The notes under the pieces were generated by a model. It worked only from the letters and a program-made list of their open reading frames with translations. It did not search any database and had not been told where the DNA came from. 10,763 bases of DNA from Bacteroidota bacterium (GTDB taxonomy: Bacteria > Bacteroidota > Bacteroidia > Chitinophagales > Chitinophagaceae): positions 1 through 10,763 of the forward strand of contig JAEZRB010000321.1 in assembly GCA_023412975.1 (NCBI GenBank). Reading direction: 5' to 3'. Positions 1 through 7,464 of this stretch are shown here, piece by piece (the first letter of the stretch is position 1; every line of letters begins with the position of its first letter). Position numbers and translations under genes: made by a program.

Positions 1-50
1 CCTTATATACTCACCGTCTCACCGGCTTCCCGGCTAAACCAGGTTTGATA

Positions 51-2366
51 CTATTTCACAATCGCCTCTTCCAAATTATAAATCGTATTCACAACCTTCA
101 TTAATGCGGCCGACTGGTTCATATCTAGTTTACTATTTAACGGGTATTCCCCGACTTTCAGGGTCGCGGTCGCATTCAGCTTCTTTTGTGTGAACTGATC
201 TAATTGTTCTTTGTAATATTCTGTCAGAAGCTTTAATTCCTTTTCCGATGGATTGCGGCAAATGATCCGCCTGAATGCGGTAATGATTTTGTCATCTACC
301 GAACTGTTTTCAGCCAATAGGTTTTGCGCCAATACCCGTGATGCTTCCAACACAGCCGGATCGTTCATCATGATCAAAGCCTGCAGCGGTGTATTCGTTT
401 GTAGCCTTTTCACTTCGCACTGGTCGCGGTTGCTGGCATCGAACATGATCATATTAGGTGGCGGCACAGTGAGTTTGATAAAATTATAAAGCCCGCGGCG
501 GTACAACGCATCCTCATGATCCTGTTTATAAGTAGCCAGTACACCACGACCTGAAGAAGCCAGTTCCCAGATGCCCTTTGGCTGGTAAGGTTTGACACTC
601 GGTCCCCCAATCGTTTTTATCAATAACCCGCTGCTGGCGAGATAGAGGTCACGCACAAACTCGGCTTTCAGTCTCTGTCTTGGCGAACGTGAGAGGTAAA
701 TATTTTCGGGATCCTTCTTAAGTTGCTCTTCAGATACTTTGGCTGATTGGCGGTAGGTAGCACTCATCACCAGTTGTTTTACCAGTCTTTTGATATCCCA
801 TCCGTTTTCTATAAAGTCCACTGCGAGCCAGTCAAGCAGTTCGGGGTGTGAAGGAAGTTCGCCCTGCATGCCGAAATCACCGGAGGTTTTTACGAGGCCA
901 CGACCAAATAGTTCCTGCCATATTTGATTAACAAATACGCGTGATGTAAGCGGGTTCTTTTTATCGACGGTCCATTGTGCCAGTCCCAGCCGGTTGCGAT
1001 CATACTTCGTGGTATCAAATTCCATCACGGCTTTTACCGCTTCAGGTTTTACTTCTTTTCCCGGCTGATCATAGGCGCCGCGTATCAGGAGGTATGTTTT
1101 ACGTAAGGAGTCCCGTTCACCCATTACAGAAACCGTGAGTGCGGATGTGTCTTTGGAATTGATAAATGACAAAATATCTTTTCTGTCTTGCGCACTGATA
1201 GCCAGGATCGGGTTTTTCGCAGGCTTCGATACGCTCACATCTCCTTCGTAGCCCACTTCTTTGGTATTGTTGAAGAATGCCAGCAGCGAAAAATAATCTT
1301 CCTGCGAAAAAGGATCGTACTTATGATCATGGCATTGGGCACATTCCATGGTGATGCCCAGTAAGCCCTTGCTATAGGTCTTTGTTTTGTCGAGTAAATA
1401 TTCCACCCGGTATTCCTCATCGATCACACCGCCTTCCTCCGTGTATTTATGATTGCGGAAAAAACCGGTGGCGAGGATTTTTTCCTTATCGGCATCGGGC
1501 AACATATCACCGGCGATCTGCCAGACCAGGAATTTATCGTAAGGAATATTTTTATTAAAAGCATGGATCACCCAGTCGCGCCAGGGCCACTGGGTTCGAA
1601 TATTATCATCCTGGTAGCCATAGCTGTCGGCATAGCGGGCCACATCCAGCCAGTGTACGGCCATCTTCTCACCGTATTGAGGCGTTTTTAATAAAGCGTC
1701 CACCATTTTTTCATAGGCATCAGGTGATTTATCGGCAAGGAACCGGTCCATCATTTCCACGGATGGTGGCAGGCCGGTAATATCCAGGCAAACTCTTTTC
1801 AGCAGTCGCTCTTTATCGGCTTCTTCATTTGGCTTAAGGCCTTTTTCATTTTGTTTGTCGAGTATAAAATGATCGATCTCGTTTTTTACCCAGCTCTTAT
1901 TTTTTACATCAGGAACTTCTGATTTTTCCGGTGTGATAAATGCCCAGTGAGATTCATATTTACCACCCTGCTGGATCCATTTTTTGAAAAGCTTTACTTC
2001 ATAGTCGCTAAGCGCACCCAGGTGTGAGTCGGGTGTAGGCATGATATAGGCGGTAGCATCGGTGGAAATTCGTTTGAACAATTCTGATTCTTCCGGTTTG
2101 CCCGGCACGATGGCAAATGCACCTGGTGTTTCCTTTAGTGGTGCATATGCGCTGTCGGCAATGTCGAGCCGGAGACCGGCCTGGCGGTGACTGCCGTCGG
2201 GACCATGGCATTTAAAACATTTGTCGGAAAGAATCGGGCGAATATGGAAATTGTAGCTGATGGTTTTGGGTACTGCGGGATCATTGCTGTTATTATTAAA
2301 ACAGGAAACCACGAGCACCCCGGTGGCAACAACAAGACATACATAGGCAACTAATCGTCCTTTCAT
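51..2366 (-). CDS. Planctomycete-type cytochrome c lipoprotein, PSCyt1-DUF1549-DUF1553
   Basis: Seen: 771 residues. The N-terminus is a lipoprotein signal (hydrophobic stretch, then LVVSC; acylated Cys at residue 22), which also supports this start. A PSCyt1-type cytochrome c domain follows, with CFKCH at 50-54 and a possible axial Met at 109 (IMP). The DUF1549 region spans about 160-365, with RVCLDITGLPPS and a second haem motif, CAQCHDHKYDP, at 342-352. DUF1553 spans about 455-771, with NRLGLAQW, NPLTSRVFVNQIWQELFG and LQTNTPLQALIMMNDP. Known: this architecture is abundant in Planctomycetes and Verrucomicrobia, and its biochemical role is not established. Inferred: a membrane-anchored, possibly dihaem electron-transfer or glycan-handling protein outside the cytoplasm. 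Only about 75 residues separate DUF1549 from DUF1553, unlike the paralogue at 4675-7416, which has a large insert there. It is divergent from the fucosidase gene. The family call is firm; the function is not. Confidence 0.95.
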   Translation of the reverse strand: MKGRLVAYVCLVVATGVLVVSCFNNNSNDPAVPKTISYNFHIRPILSDKCFKCHGPDGSHRQAGLRLDIADSAYAPLKETPGAFAIVPGKPEESELFKRISTDATAYIMPTPDSHLGALSDYEVKLFKKWIQQGGKYESHWAFITPEKSEVPDVKNKSWVKNEIDHFILDKQNEKGLKPNEEADKERLLKRVCLDITGLPPSVEMMDRFLADKSPDAYEKMVDALLKTPQYGEKMAVHWLDVARYADSYGYQDDNIRTQWPWRDWVIHAFNKNIPYDKFLVWQIAGDMLPDADKEKILATGFFRNHKYTEEGGVIDEEYRVEYLLDKTKTYSKGLLGITMECAQCHDHKYDPFSQEDYFSLLAFFNNTKEVGYEGDVSVSKPAKNPILAISAQDRKDILSFINSKDTSALTVSVMGERDSLRKTYLLIRGAYDQPGKEVKPEAVKAVMEFDTTKYDRNRLGLAQWTVDKKNPLTSRVFVNQIWQELFGRGLVKTSGDFGMQGELPSHPELLDWLAVDFIENGWDIKRLVKQLVMSATYRQSAKVSEEQLKKDPENIYLSRSPRQRLKAEFVRDLYLASSGLLIKTIGGPSVKPYQPKGIWELASSGRGVLATYKQDHEDALYRRGLYNFIKLTVPPPNMIMFDASNRDQCEVKRLQTNTPLQALIMMNDPAVLEASRVLAQNLLAENSSVDDKIITAFRRIICRNPSEKELKLLTEYYKEQLDQFTQKKLNATATLKVGEYPLNSKLDMNQSAALMKVVNTIYNLEEAIVK

Positions 2367-2387
2367 GAAACAGGCAATATTGAACTC

Positions 2388-2395
2388 GAAAGTTA
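2388..2395 (-). promoter_or_regulatory. Possible -7 box of the minus-strand cytochrome gene
   Basis: On the minus strand the octamer reads TAACTTTC, seven of eight positions of the Bacteroidota -7 consensus TAnnTTTG. It lies 21 bases upstream of the ATG. A matching -33 TTG element was not seen at the usual distance, so this is weak. The other PSCyt gene has a similar octamer, TAACTTTA, upstream. Confidence 0.22.
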
Positions 2396-2463
2396 CTTAA
2401 ATTTTATCGCTGGAAGCCACACCCGGCGGGAAATTACGGGGTTGGTTAATACATTGATTAAAT

Positions 2464-2487
2464 GCATAAACCGTCCCTACAGGACGG
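2464..2487 (+). repeat. REP-like hairpin repeat, copy 1
   Basis: GCATAAA is followed by a perfect 6-bp stem (CCGTCC at 2471-2476, GGACGG at 2482-2487) around the loop CTACA. The asymmetric leader CATAAA before the stem is shared with the other two copies and gives the repeat an orientation. This resembles REP elements, which carry a conserved short tag next to a hairpin. Confidence 0.7.
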
Positions 2488-2517
2488 ATGGCCGCGAGGG
2501 GGCATTATTTAGCTACC

Positions 2518-2540
2518 CATAAAACGTCCCTACAGGACGT
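2518..2540 (+). repeat. REP-like hairpin repeat, copy 2
   Basis: CATAAA is followed by a 6-bp stem (ACGTCC at 2524-2529, GGACGT at 2535-2540) with the same CTACA loop as copy 1. The first stem base is changed from C to A and the last from G to T. This compensatory pair of changes keeps the hairpin intact. It has the same orientation as copy 1, 54 bases downstream. Confidence 0.7.
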
Positions 2541-2682
2541 AAAGGGATATGCATATTAATATTTGATCGCATGACATAATCAAAATCGGGGTGTGAAGAA
2601 TAAATGTCGTTAACAAGCATTCGTTTTCACATCTCCTGGACATATCTGATTCCCATATTCATATAATGGATCAATTGGAAAC

Positions 2683-2706
2683 CCGTCCCATCGGGACGGT
2701 TTATGC
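2683..2706 (-). repeat. REP-like hairpin repeat, copy 3 (inverted)
   Basis: A 7-bp stem (CCGTCCC at 2683-2689, GGGACGG at 2693-2699) encloses the loop ATC. Read on the minus strand it begins GCATAAACCGTCCC, identical over 14 bases to copy 1, so it is an inverted copy of the same family. Two direct copies and one inverted copy in one spacer resemble the BIME clusters formed by REP sequences. Confidence 0.7.
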
Positions 2707-2823
2707 TGGAATAATGCTATAAAGAATACGCTGACAAAAAAATACCTCTCGCCGGTATTTGTTTAAACCCGTATAACTAACTTAACGCCACCTAATGCGA
2801 TCCCGGTATCTAAATAAAATGCT

Positions 2824-4182
2824 ATGCGAAATTTTTTCATTGCCGCTATCCTTCTTTTCTTTACAAAAACCCATTCCCAACCACCCTACCAGGCTACCTG
2901 GGAATCTCTGAACACCAGGCCAATCCCGACATGGTTTACCAATGCGAAATTTGGCATTTTTATACATTGGGGTCTTTATAGCGTGCCGTCCTGGGCTACC
3001 AATTCCAATGCCGACGGATTTGGAAGTAACTACTCCGAATGGTACTGGGAACGTTTGAACAATACCAAGTTGAATATTCATAAAGAGTTTACCGCGTTTC
3101 ACGAAAAAACTTATGGTCCGAATTTTAAATACCAGGATTTCGCACCCTTGTTTACCTGCGAACTTTTTGATCCTGGAAAATGGGCCGAAATATTCAAGAA
3201 TGCCGGTGCCCGCTATGTCGTGCTCACCAGCAAACACCATGATGGATTTGCATTATGGCCCAGCGTACAGCCCTGGAACTGGAACGCGGTGGATGCAGGC
3301 CCGCATCGTGACCTGGCAGGTGAACTTTCAGCCGCTGTAAAAAATGCAGGGCTGCACATGGGTTTTTATTATTCCTTATATGAATGGTACAACCCGCTAT
3401 ACAAGCAGGATGTAAAGAAGTATGTGGACCAGCATATGCTTCCCCAATTAAAAGACCTTGTAACCCGGTATCAGCCAGATATCGTTTGGCCCGATGGTGA
3501 ATGGGATCATTCGGATACAGTTTGGCGCAGCCGTGAATTTTTGCAATGGCTCTATAATGAATCGCCTGTTAAAAACACCGTGGTCACCAATGACAGGTGG
3601 GGCAGCGGTCGCGATAAAGGAGGTTTTAATACATCTGAATATGGTAGCGGTAAATCCGGGCTTGATAAACCCTGGGAGGAATGTCGGGGTATTGGTGAGT
3701 CATTTGGTTATAACCGCAACGAAAATCTCGAGCAGTATGCCAGCAGCGAACAACTCGTGCATCAACTGATCGATATCGTGTCCCGTGGAGGTAATTTGTT
3801 GTTGAATATCGGCCCGGCTGCTGATGGAACGATACCGGTTATCATGCAGCAAAGATTGAAAGATATCGGCGACTGGCTACGGGTGAATGGCGAAGCGATC
3901 TATGAAACCACGGCATGGAAAGACGCTCCTCCTTTAAAAGATGATGGTATTCACTTTACAAGAAAAGGTAATGATCTCTACCTGATCGTCACAAAATGGA
4001 AAAATGAAATTAATCTTTCAAAAATGCCTGGCATAAAGTCGATCTCGATGCCCGGGTATCCTGGAAAGATTCGGTTTAAACAAAATGCTGGAAAATTAAC
4101 CATCACCGCACCGGCTTTGAGCCCGGCTGAGAATCCCTGCCAGTATGCATGGGTTTATAAATTGCAGGGTGCACTCCGGTAG
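2824..4182 (+). CDS. Secreted alpha-L-fucosidase, glycoside hydrolase family 29
   Basis: Role: hydrolyses terminal alpha-L-fucose from glycans by a retaining mechanism. Seen: 452 residues with a Sec signal peptide (MRNFF, hydrophobic core, likely cleavage after THS near residue 18), so periplasmic or secreted. The catalytic TIM barrel covers about residues 25-360. It has the family motifs FGIFIHWGLYSVPSW (43-57), LTSKHHDGFALW (134-145), the nucleophile motif VWPDGEWD with Asp224, and the WEEC...SFGY segment (284-295), where Glu285 is a candidate acid/base. NLLLNIGPAADG, near residue 325, is also typical. A short beta-rich C-terminal domain follows. Length is normal for GH29. An out-of-frame ATG lies 5 bases upstream; the chosen ATG alone gives the signal peptide. 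It stands alone between the divergent cytochrome gene and a MITE-like insertion. Specificity (linkage, subfamily A or B) cannot be read from sequence alone. Confidence 0.96.
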   Translation: MRNFFIAAILLFFTKTHSQPPYQATWESLNTRPIPTWFTNAKFGIFIHWGLYSVPSWATNSNADGFGSNYSEWYWERLNNTKLNIHKEFTAFHEKTYGPNFKYQDFAPLFTCELFDPGKWAEIFKNAGARYVVLTSKHHDGFALWPSVQPWNWNAVDAGPHRDLAGELSAAVKNAGLHMGFYYSLYEWYNPLYKQDVKKYVDQHMLPQLKDLVTRYQPDIVWPDGEWDHSDTVWRSREFLQWLYNESPVKNTVVTNDRWGSGRDKGGFNTSEYGSGKSGLDKPWEECRGIGESFGYNRNENLEQYASSEQLVHQLIDIVSRGGNLLLNIGPAADGTIPVIMQQRLKDIGDWLRVNGEAIYETTAWKDAPPLKDDGIHFTRKGNDLYLIVTKWKNEINLSKMPGIKSISMPGYPGKIRFKQNAGKLTITAPALSPAENPCQYAWVYKLQGALR

Positions 4183-4212
4183 CAAGTTAATTATACAAAC
4201 GGATGGTTGGTT

Positions 4213-4220
4213 ACCCATTA
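4213..4220 (+). repeat. Target-site duplication, left (ACCCATTA)
   Basis: The octamer ACCCATTA directly abuts the left terminal repeat of the MITE-like element and is repeated exactly on its right side at 4466-4473. Confidence 0.75.
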
Positions 4221-4281
4221 GGGTGCGTCTCAAATTTTCGCTAGATCAATTTATCCTGGTAACCATTAATAACCCCTGGTT

Positions 4282-4406
4282 AACCTTATTACCTTAGTAA
4301 AAAAGTCATTTTTAACAATACCCAACCTTATTCCCTTATCCCACTGAAAAATAAGTGAATAAGGTTATTTCCTGTTGTGCTTTTAGGTTATTAAGGTAAT
4401 AAGGTT
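4282..4406. repeat. Outer internal inverted repeat of the MITE-like element
   Basis: AACCTTATTACCTTAGTAA at 4282-4300 pairs with its reverse complement at 4388-4406, 18 of 19 positions, enclosing the inner hairpin. The arms could fold into a long cruciform or RNA stem. Confidence 0.75.
4324..4366. repeat. Inner hairpin of the MITE-like element
   Basis: The left arm at 4324-4339 (AACCTTATTC, one base, CTTAT) pairs with the right arm at 4351-4366 (ATAAG, one base, GAATAAGGTT), 15 of 16 positions, with an 11-base loop. Both arms start from the same AACCTTATT word as the outer repeat, suggesting the inner hairpin arose by duplication of the outer arm. Confidence 0.75.
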
Positions 4407-4465
4407 TTCATCCCAGCAGATTAAAAATCTTTTCACCAGTTAAAGCGAAAATTTGGATTGCACCC

Positions 4466-4473
4466 ACCCATTA
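4466..4473 (+). repeat. Target-site duplication, right (ACCCATTA)
   Basis: This is an exact copy of the octamer at 4213-4220, directly following the right terminal repeat (ending GCACCC) of the MITE-like element. Confidence 0.75.
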
Positions 4474-4567
4474 AACGAATAAAAAAGCTGAAGCAATTGA
4501 ATTCGCTCTCACGCCAACCACATATTTTAATTTAATAACATAGAACTGCTTTTGATATAAAAATAAG

Positions 4568-4577
4568 CAAACGTTTG
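4568..4577. promoter_or_regulatory. LacI-family-like operator palindrome CAAACGTTTG
   Basis: This is a perfect 10-bp palindrome with a central CG, preceded by G. It matches the core shared by many LacI/PurR-family operators (AAACGTTT). It lies about 100 bases upstream of the four-gene cluster start, where sugar-responsive control would be expected. No LacI regulator gene is visible in the window, so the assignment is by pattern only. Confidence 0.4.
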
Positions 4578-4655
4578 ATCGTTGTCGCATTCAAAAACCA
4601 GTCTTTAAATGTCGTAACTTTAGAAGCTTAAGGCTTTTACCATCCAACGATCAAA
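4574..4655. repeat. Spaced 11-bp inverted repeat upstream of the cluster
   Basis: TTTGATCGTTG at 4574-4584 is exactly inverted as CAACGATCAAA at 4645-4655. The centres are 71 bases apart, close to seven helical turns. The left arm overlaps the CAAACGTTTG palindrome and the right arm ends 19 bases before the ATG. It could be a pair of operator half-sites around a promoter, or a stem in DNA or RNA. Confidence 0.45.
4615..4622 (+). promoter_or_regulatory. Possible -7 box for the PSCyt-Gfo-DUF1080-DUF1501 cluster
   Basis: TAACTTTA matches seven of eight positions of the Bacteroidota -7 element TAnnTTTG. It lies between the two arms of the spaced inverted repeat and 52 bases before the ATG. No convincing -33 element was seen, so this is a weak call. 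Confidence 0.25.
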
Positions 4656-4674
4656 TTAGCACCAAATTGCCATT

Positions 4675-7416
4675 ATGAAATTGCTGCTGAACAAAAAATT
4701 TCTTCTCGTCATAGGTTTGTTGATTGCGGCTTATGCCAGCTATCGTTTATTTTGGCCGGCGCCCCAGGTCGACTTCAGCGCCGATGTCAAACCTATTCTG
4801 AATAAAAAATGTATTACCTGTCACGGCGGTGTGAAAGCAAAAGGTGGCTTTAGCGTACTATTCCGCGAAGACGCACTCGCTGTTACAGAATCTGGCAAGC
4901 CCGCCATCATCCCGGGAGACCCTGAAGGAAGTGAAATGATCCGACGGATCACGATCAACGATCCAGAGGAACGCATGCCATACAAGCATGAGCCTTTAAG
5001 TAAAGATGAGATCAGTATTTTAAAACGCTGGATCAGTCAGGGTGCGAAATGGGGTGATCACTGGGCTTACCTGCCCGTTGCCGAAACTGCCTTACCCGAT
5101 GTGAGCAGTAAATGGATCCGCAACGATATCGACAAATTTATTTATGAAAAGCTCGAAGAGGAAGGCTTAACGCCTTCGGATGAAGCCGATAAACCTACAT
5201 TATTGCGAAGGGTCAGTCTCGATTTAATTGGTATGTATCCCTCGAAAAATCTTGCACAACAATATCTAAAACGCAATGATGATAAGGCTTATGAAGTATT
5301 GGTTGATTCCCTGCTTTCATCGCTGCATTTTGGAGAACGTTGGGCTTCGCTCTGGCTGGATCTCTCCCGGTATGCCGATACAAAGGGATACGAATCTGAT
5401 GGCGGAAGAACGATTTGGAAATACCGCGACTGGCTGATCCAGGCTTTTAATGAGGACAAACCCTATGATCAGTTCCTTACCGAACAAATCGCTGGTGATC
5501 TGCTGCCCGATCCAACTGACGCGCAGTATATCGCCACAGCGTTTAGTCGCAATTCGATGACCAACGATGAAGGTGGAACAGACAATGAAGAGTTCAGGGT
5601 GGCTGCGGTCATGGATCGCGTCAATACAACCTGGGAATCGCTGATGGGAACCACTTTCGCCTGTGTACAATGTCATAGCCATCCCTATGATCCTTTCCGC
5701 CACGATGAATACTATAAATTTTTCGCCTACTTCAATAATACACGTGATGAGGACACACCGGGTGAGTACCCATTGTTGAGGGATTTCCCTGACAGCTTAA
5801 AGCAAAAACTGGAGCAGGTCACAGAATGGGTTCGCGAACATGATTCTCCGGAGGAAGCCCGGCGATTTAAGAAATTCCTGCGTACCGGTCAGCCGGCCAT
5901 CAACTCAACTACCGCCGACAGCATGACCAATGCCGTGATCGCTGGAAAAAACTATGCACTGGCAATGCGAAACCATTCCATAGCGCGCCTGAAAAATGTT
6001 GACCTCGAGAATGCGTCGCAAATGATCTGGAATTTTTATTCCAATAAAAATAATGGCGTATTAAAATTGAGAATGGATGCTCCCGACGGGCCGGTGTTTG
6101 CAACTTATACTATCCGTGCCGTAGACAGATGGAGAAAAGAAACCGTCAATTTTACCCCACAAAAAGGTGTGCATGATGTTTACCTGACTTATGACAATGC
6201 CAGCCTCCCGCCTGGTTTTGATCAGTTCGCGATCATTTTTGACAATTTCGCTTTCCTGCCTTCACTGCCAGGTCAAAACATGCCGGGTTATGATGCAATA
6301 AAAAAATCATTTTGGCAACTGGCCACCGCTGATGTGCCTTCAACCCCAGTGATGGTGGAAAATCCTCCCAATCTTTGGCGAAAGACATTTGTATTTGAAA
6401 GAGGTAATCAAAAAACACTGGGTAAGGAAGTGGAACCGGCCGTGCCTAATTCGCTGAGTTTTGCGATGCCCGACAAGGCGCCAAAGAACAGGCTGGGTTT
6501 GGCGATGTGGCTGACAGATAAAAAGAATCCGCTGGTTTCACGCACCATGGTCAATCGTCTCTGGGAGCAGTTGTTTGGTACCGGTATTGCTGAAACACTG
6601 GAGGATTTCGGCACCCAGGGCATGCCGCCAACTCACCAGGAATTATTGGATCATATGTCATGGAAGCTGATGAACGATCACGGATGGAGCATTAAAAAAG
6701 CTTTGAAGGAAATTGTGATGAGTGCAACCTACCGCCAGGAATCAAAACTAACTGAAGAGTTAAAAAGAAAAGACCTCGCTAATAAGTTTTACGCCAGGGG
6801 ACCGCGTATCCGGCTGAGTGCTGAGCAGCTGCGTGACCAACATTTATGTGTGAGTGGAAAGCTGAGCCCCAAAATGTATGGCCCCGGTGTGATGCCCTGG
6901 CAGCCTGAAGGCATCTGGCTGTCACCCTATAATGGTGAAAGATGGAAAAACAGCGAAGGTGAAGATCAATACAGGAGGGCTGTTTATACGTATTGGAAAC
7001 GAACATCACCCTATCCATCAATGATCAGTTTTGACGGTGTACAAAGAGTATTGTGTACTGCCCGCCGCATTCGCACCAATACGCCCCTGCAGGCCCTGGT
7101 TACGCTGAATGATTCTGCTTATCTCGATATGGCCCGTCATTTCGCGTTGCGTATGCAACAGGAATCAGGATCAAAAGATGTAGCCCAACAAATCGCTAAG
7201 GGGTACGAGATCATGTTGTTTAAACCGATGCCTAAAGCAACGCTGGATATATTTACAGGCTTGTACGATGAAGCTTTGAATGAGTTCAGTGCCGATGAAC
7301 ATAAGACCTGCGAGATGATCGGCGTGAATAATGAACATGCAAAACCTTCTACTGCCGCGCTGGTGGTGGTGGCCAATGCCATGCTCAACCTTGATGAGAT
7401 CGTCATGAAGAATTAA
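4675..7416 (+). CDS. Planctomycete-type cytochrome c protein with inserted CBM-like module (PSCyt1-DUF1549-CBM-DUF1553)
   Basis: Seen: 913 residues. An N-terminal hydrophobic segment (about 9-25) with no lipobox suggests a membrane anchor or uncleaved signal. The PSCyt1-type cytochrome c domain has CITCH at 46-50 and a possible axial Met at 101 (RMPY). DUF1549 covers about 145-355, with RRVSLDLIGMYPS and a second haem motif, CVQCHSHPYDP, at 330-340. Residues about 430-530 look like a CBM6-type beta-sandwich (GVLKLRMDAPDGPVFATYTI, then GVHDVYLTYDN). DUF1553 covers about 605-913, with NRLGLAMWLTDKKNPLVSR and RTNTPLQALVTLNDSAYLDMAR. Known: the function of these fusions is unproven. Inferred: a periplasm-facing, possibly dihaem redox protein that touches carbohydrate through the inserted module. 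It opens a same-strand cluster, 48 bases before the oxidoreductase gene. It is a paralogue of the minus-strand gene at 51-2366, which lacks the insert. The CBM assignment is by eye and less sure than the rest. Confidence 0.95.
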   Translation: MKLLLNKKFLLVIGLLIAAYASYRLFWPAPQVDFSADVKPILNKKCITCHGGVKAKGGFSVLFREDALAVTESGKPAIIPGDPEGSEMIRRITINDPEERMPYKHEPLSKDEISILKRWISQGAKWGDHWAYLPVAETALPDVSSKWIRNDIDKFIYEKLEEEGLTPSDEADKPTLLRRVSLDLIGMYPSKNLAQQYLKRNDDKAYEVLVDSLLSSLHFGERWASLWLDLSRYADTKGYESDGGRTIWKYRDWLIQAFNEDKPYDQFLTEQIAGDLLPDPTDAQYIATAFSRNSMTNDEGGTDNEEFRVAAVMDRVNTTWESLMGTTFACVQCHSHPYDPFRHDEYYKFFAYFNNTRDEDTPGEYPLLRDFPDSLKQKLEQVTEWVREHDSPEEARRFKKFLRTGQPAINSTTADSMTNAVIAGKNYALAMRNHSIARLKNVDLENASQMIWNFYSNKNNGVLKLRMDAPDGPVFATYTIRAVDRWRKETVNFTPQKGVHDVYLTYDNASLPPGFDQFAIIFDNFAFLPSLPGQNMPGYDAIKKSFWQLATADVPSTPVMVENPPNLWRKTFVFERGNQKTLGKEVEPAVPNSLSFAMPDKAPKNRLGLAMWLTDKKNPLVSRTMVNRLWEQLFGTGIAETLEDFGTQGMPPTHQELLDHMSWKLMNDHGWSIKKALKEIVMSATYRQESKLTEELKRKDLANKFYARGPRIRLSAEQLRDQHLCVSGKLSPKMYGPGVMPWQPEGIWLSPYNGERWKNSEGEDQYRRAVYTYWKRTSPYPSMISFDGVQRVLCTARRIRTNTPLQALVTLNDSAYLDMARHFALRMQQESGSKDVAQQIAKGYEIMLFKPMPKATLDIFTGLYDEALNEFSADEHKTCEMIGVNNEHAKPSTAALVVVANAMLNLDEIVMKN

Positions 7417-7464
7417 TTGCGAGTATTAAACATTTGATAGGAAAAATAAAAAGTAAAACCAAAC

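Larger units (their letters stand above)
2367..2823. other. Divergent intergenic region with REP-like hairpins
   Basis: This 457-bp spacer separates the start codons of the minus-strand cytochrome gene and the plus-strand fucosidase gene, so it must hold promoters for both. No credible reading frame was found in it. Its clear content is three copies of a short hairpin repeat, listed separately. The remaining sequence is AT-rich. No convincing full Bacteroidota promoter (TTG at -33 with TAnnTTTG at -7) could be identified for the fucosidase. Confidence 0.7.
4221..4465. mobile_element. MITE-like non-autonomous element, 245 bp
   Basis: Seen: the left end reads GGGTGC-N4-CAAATTTTCGCT (4221-4242). 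The right end (4444-4465) is its reverse complement with the same two conserved blocks, giving 18 of 22 matches with all four mismatches in the N4 block. Both ends are flanked directly by the exact 8-bp duplication ACCCATTA. The interior is AT-rich, has no substantial reading frame, and is dominated by nested inverted repeats. Terminal inverted repeats, a target duplication, small size and no transposase together define a MITE. Known: GG-starting ends with 8-bp duplications occur in IS1595-type and some IS256-type elements, so one of these could supply the transposase; this is a guess. It sits 38 bases after the fucosidase stop codon and may act as a transcription barrier before the next cluster. 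Confidence 0.8.

Noticed and set aside
2464..2706. CRISPR array
   Set aside because: Only three hairpin repeats occur, with unequal spacing and one inverted copy; this fits REP elements and not CRISPR.
2782..3240. 152-codon minus-strand open frame extending into the divergent spacer
   Set aside because: Almost all of it is antisense to the fucosidase catalytic domain; no motif or start signal supports it.
5317..5703. 128-codon open frame on the minus strand
   Set aside because: It lies wholly inside the DUF1549 part of the plus-strand cytochrome gene, which has clear family motifs; the antisense product has no recognisable domain.
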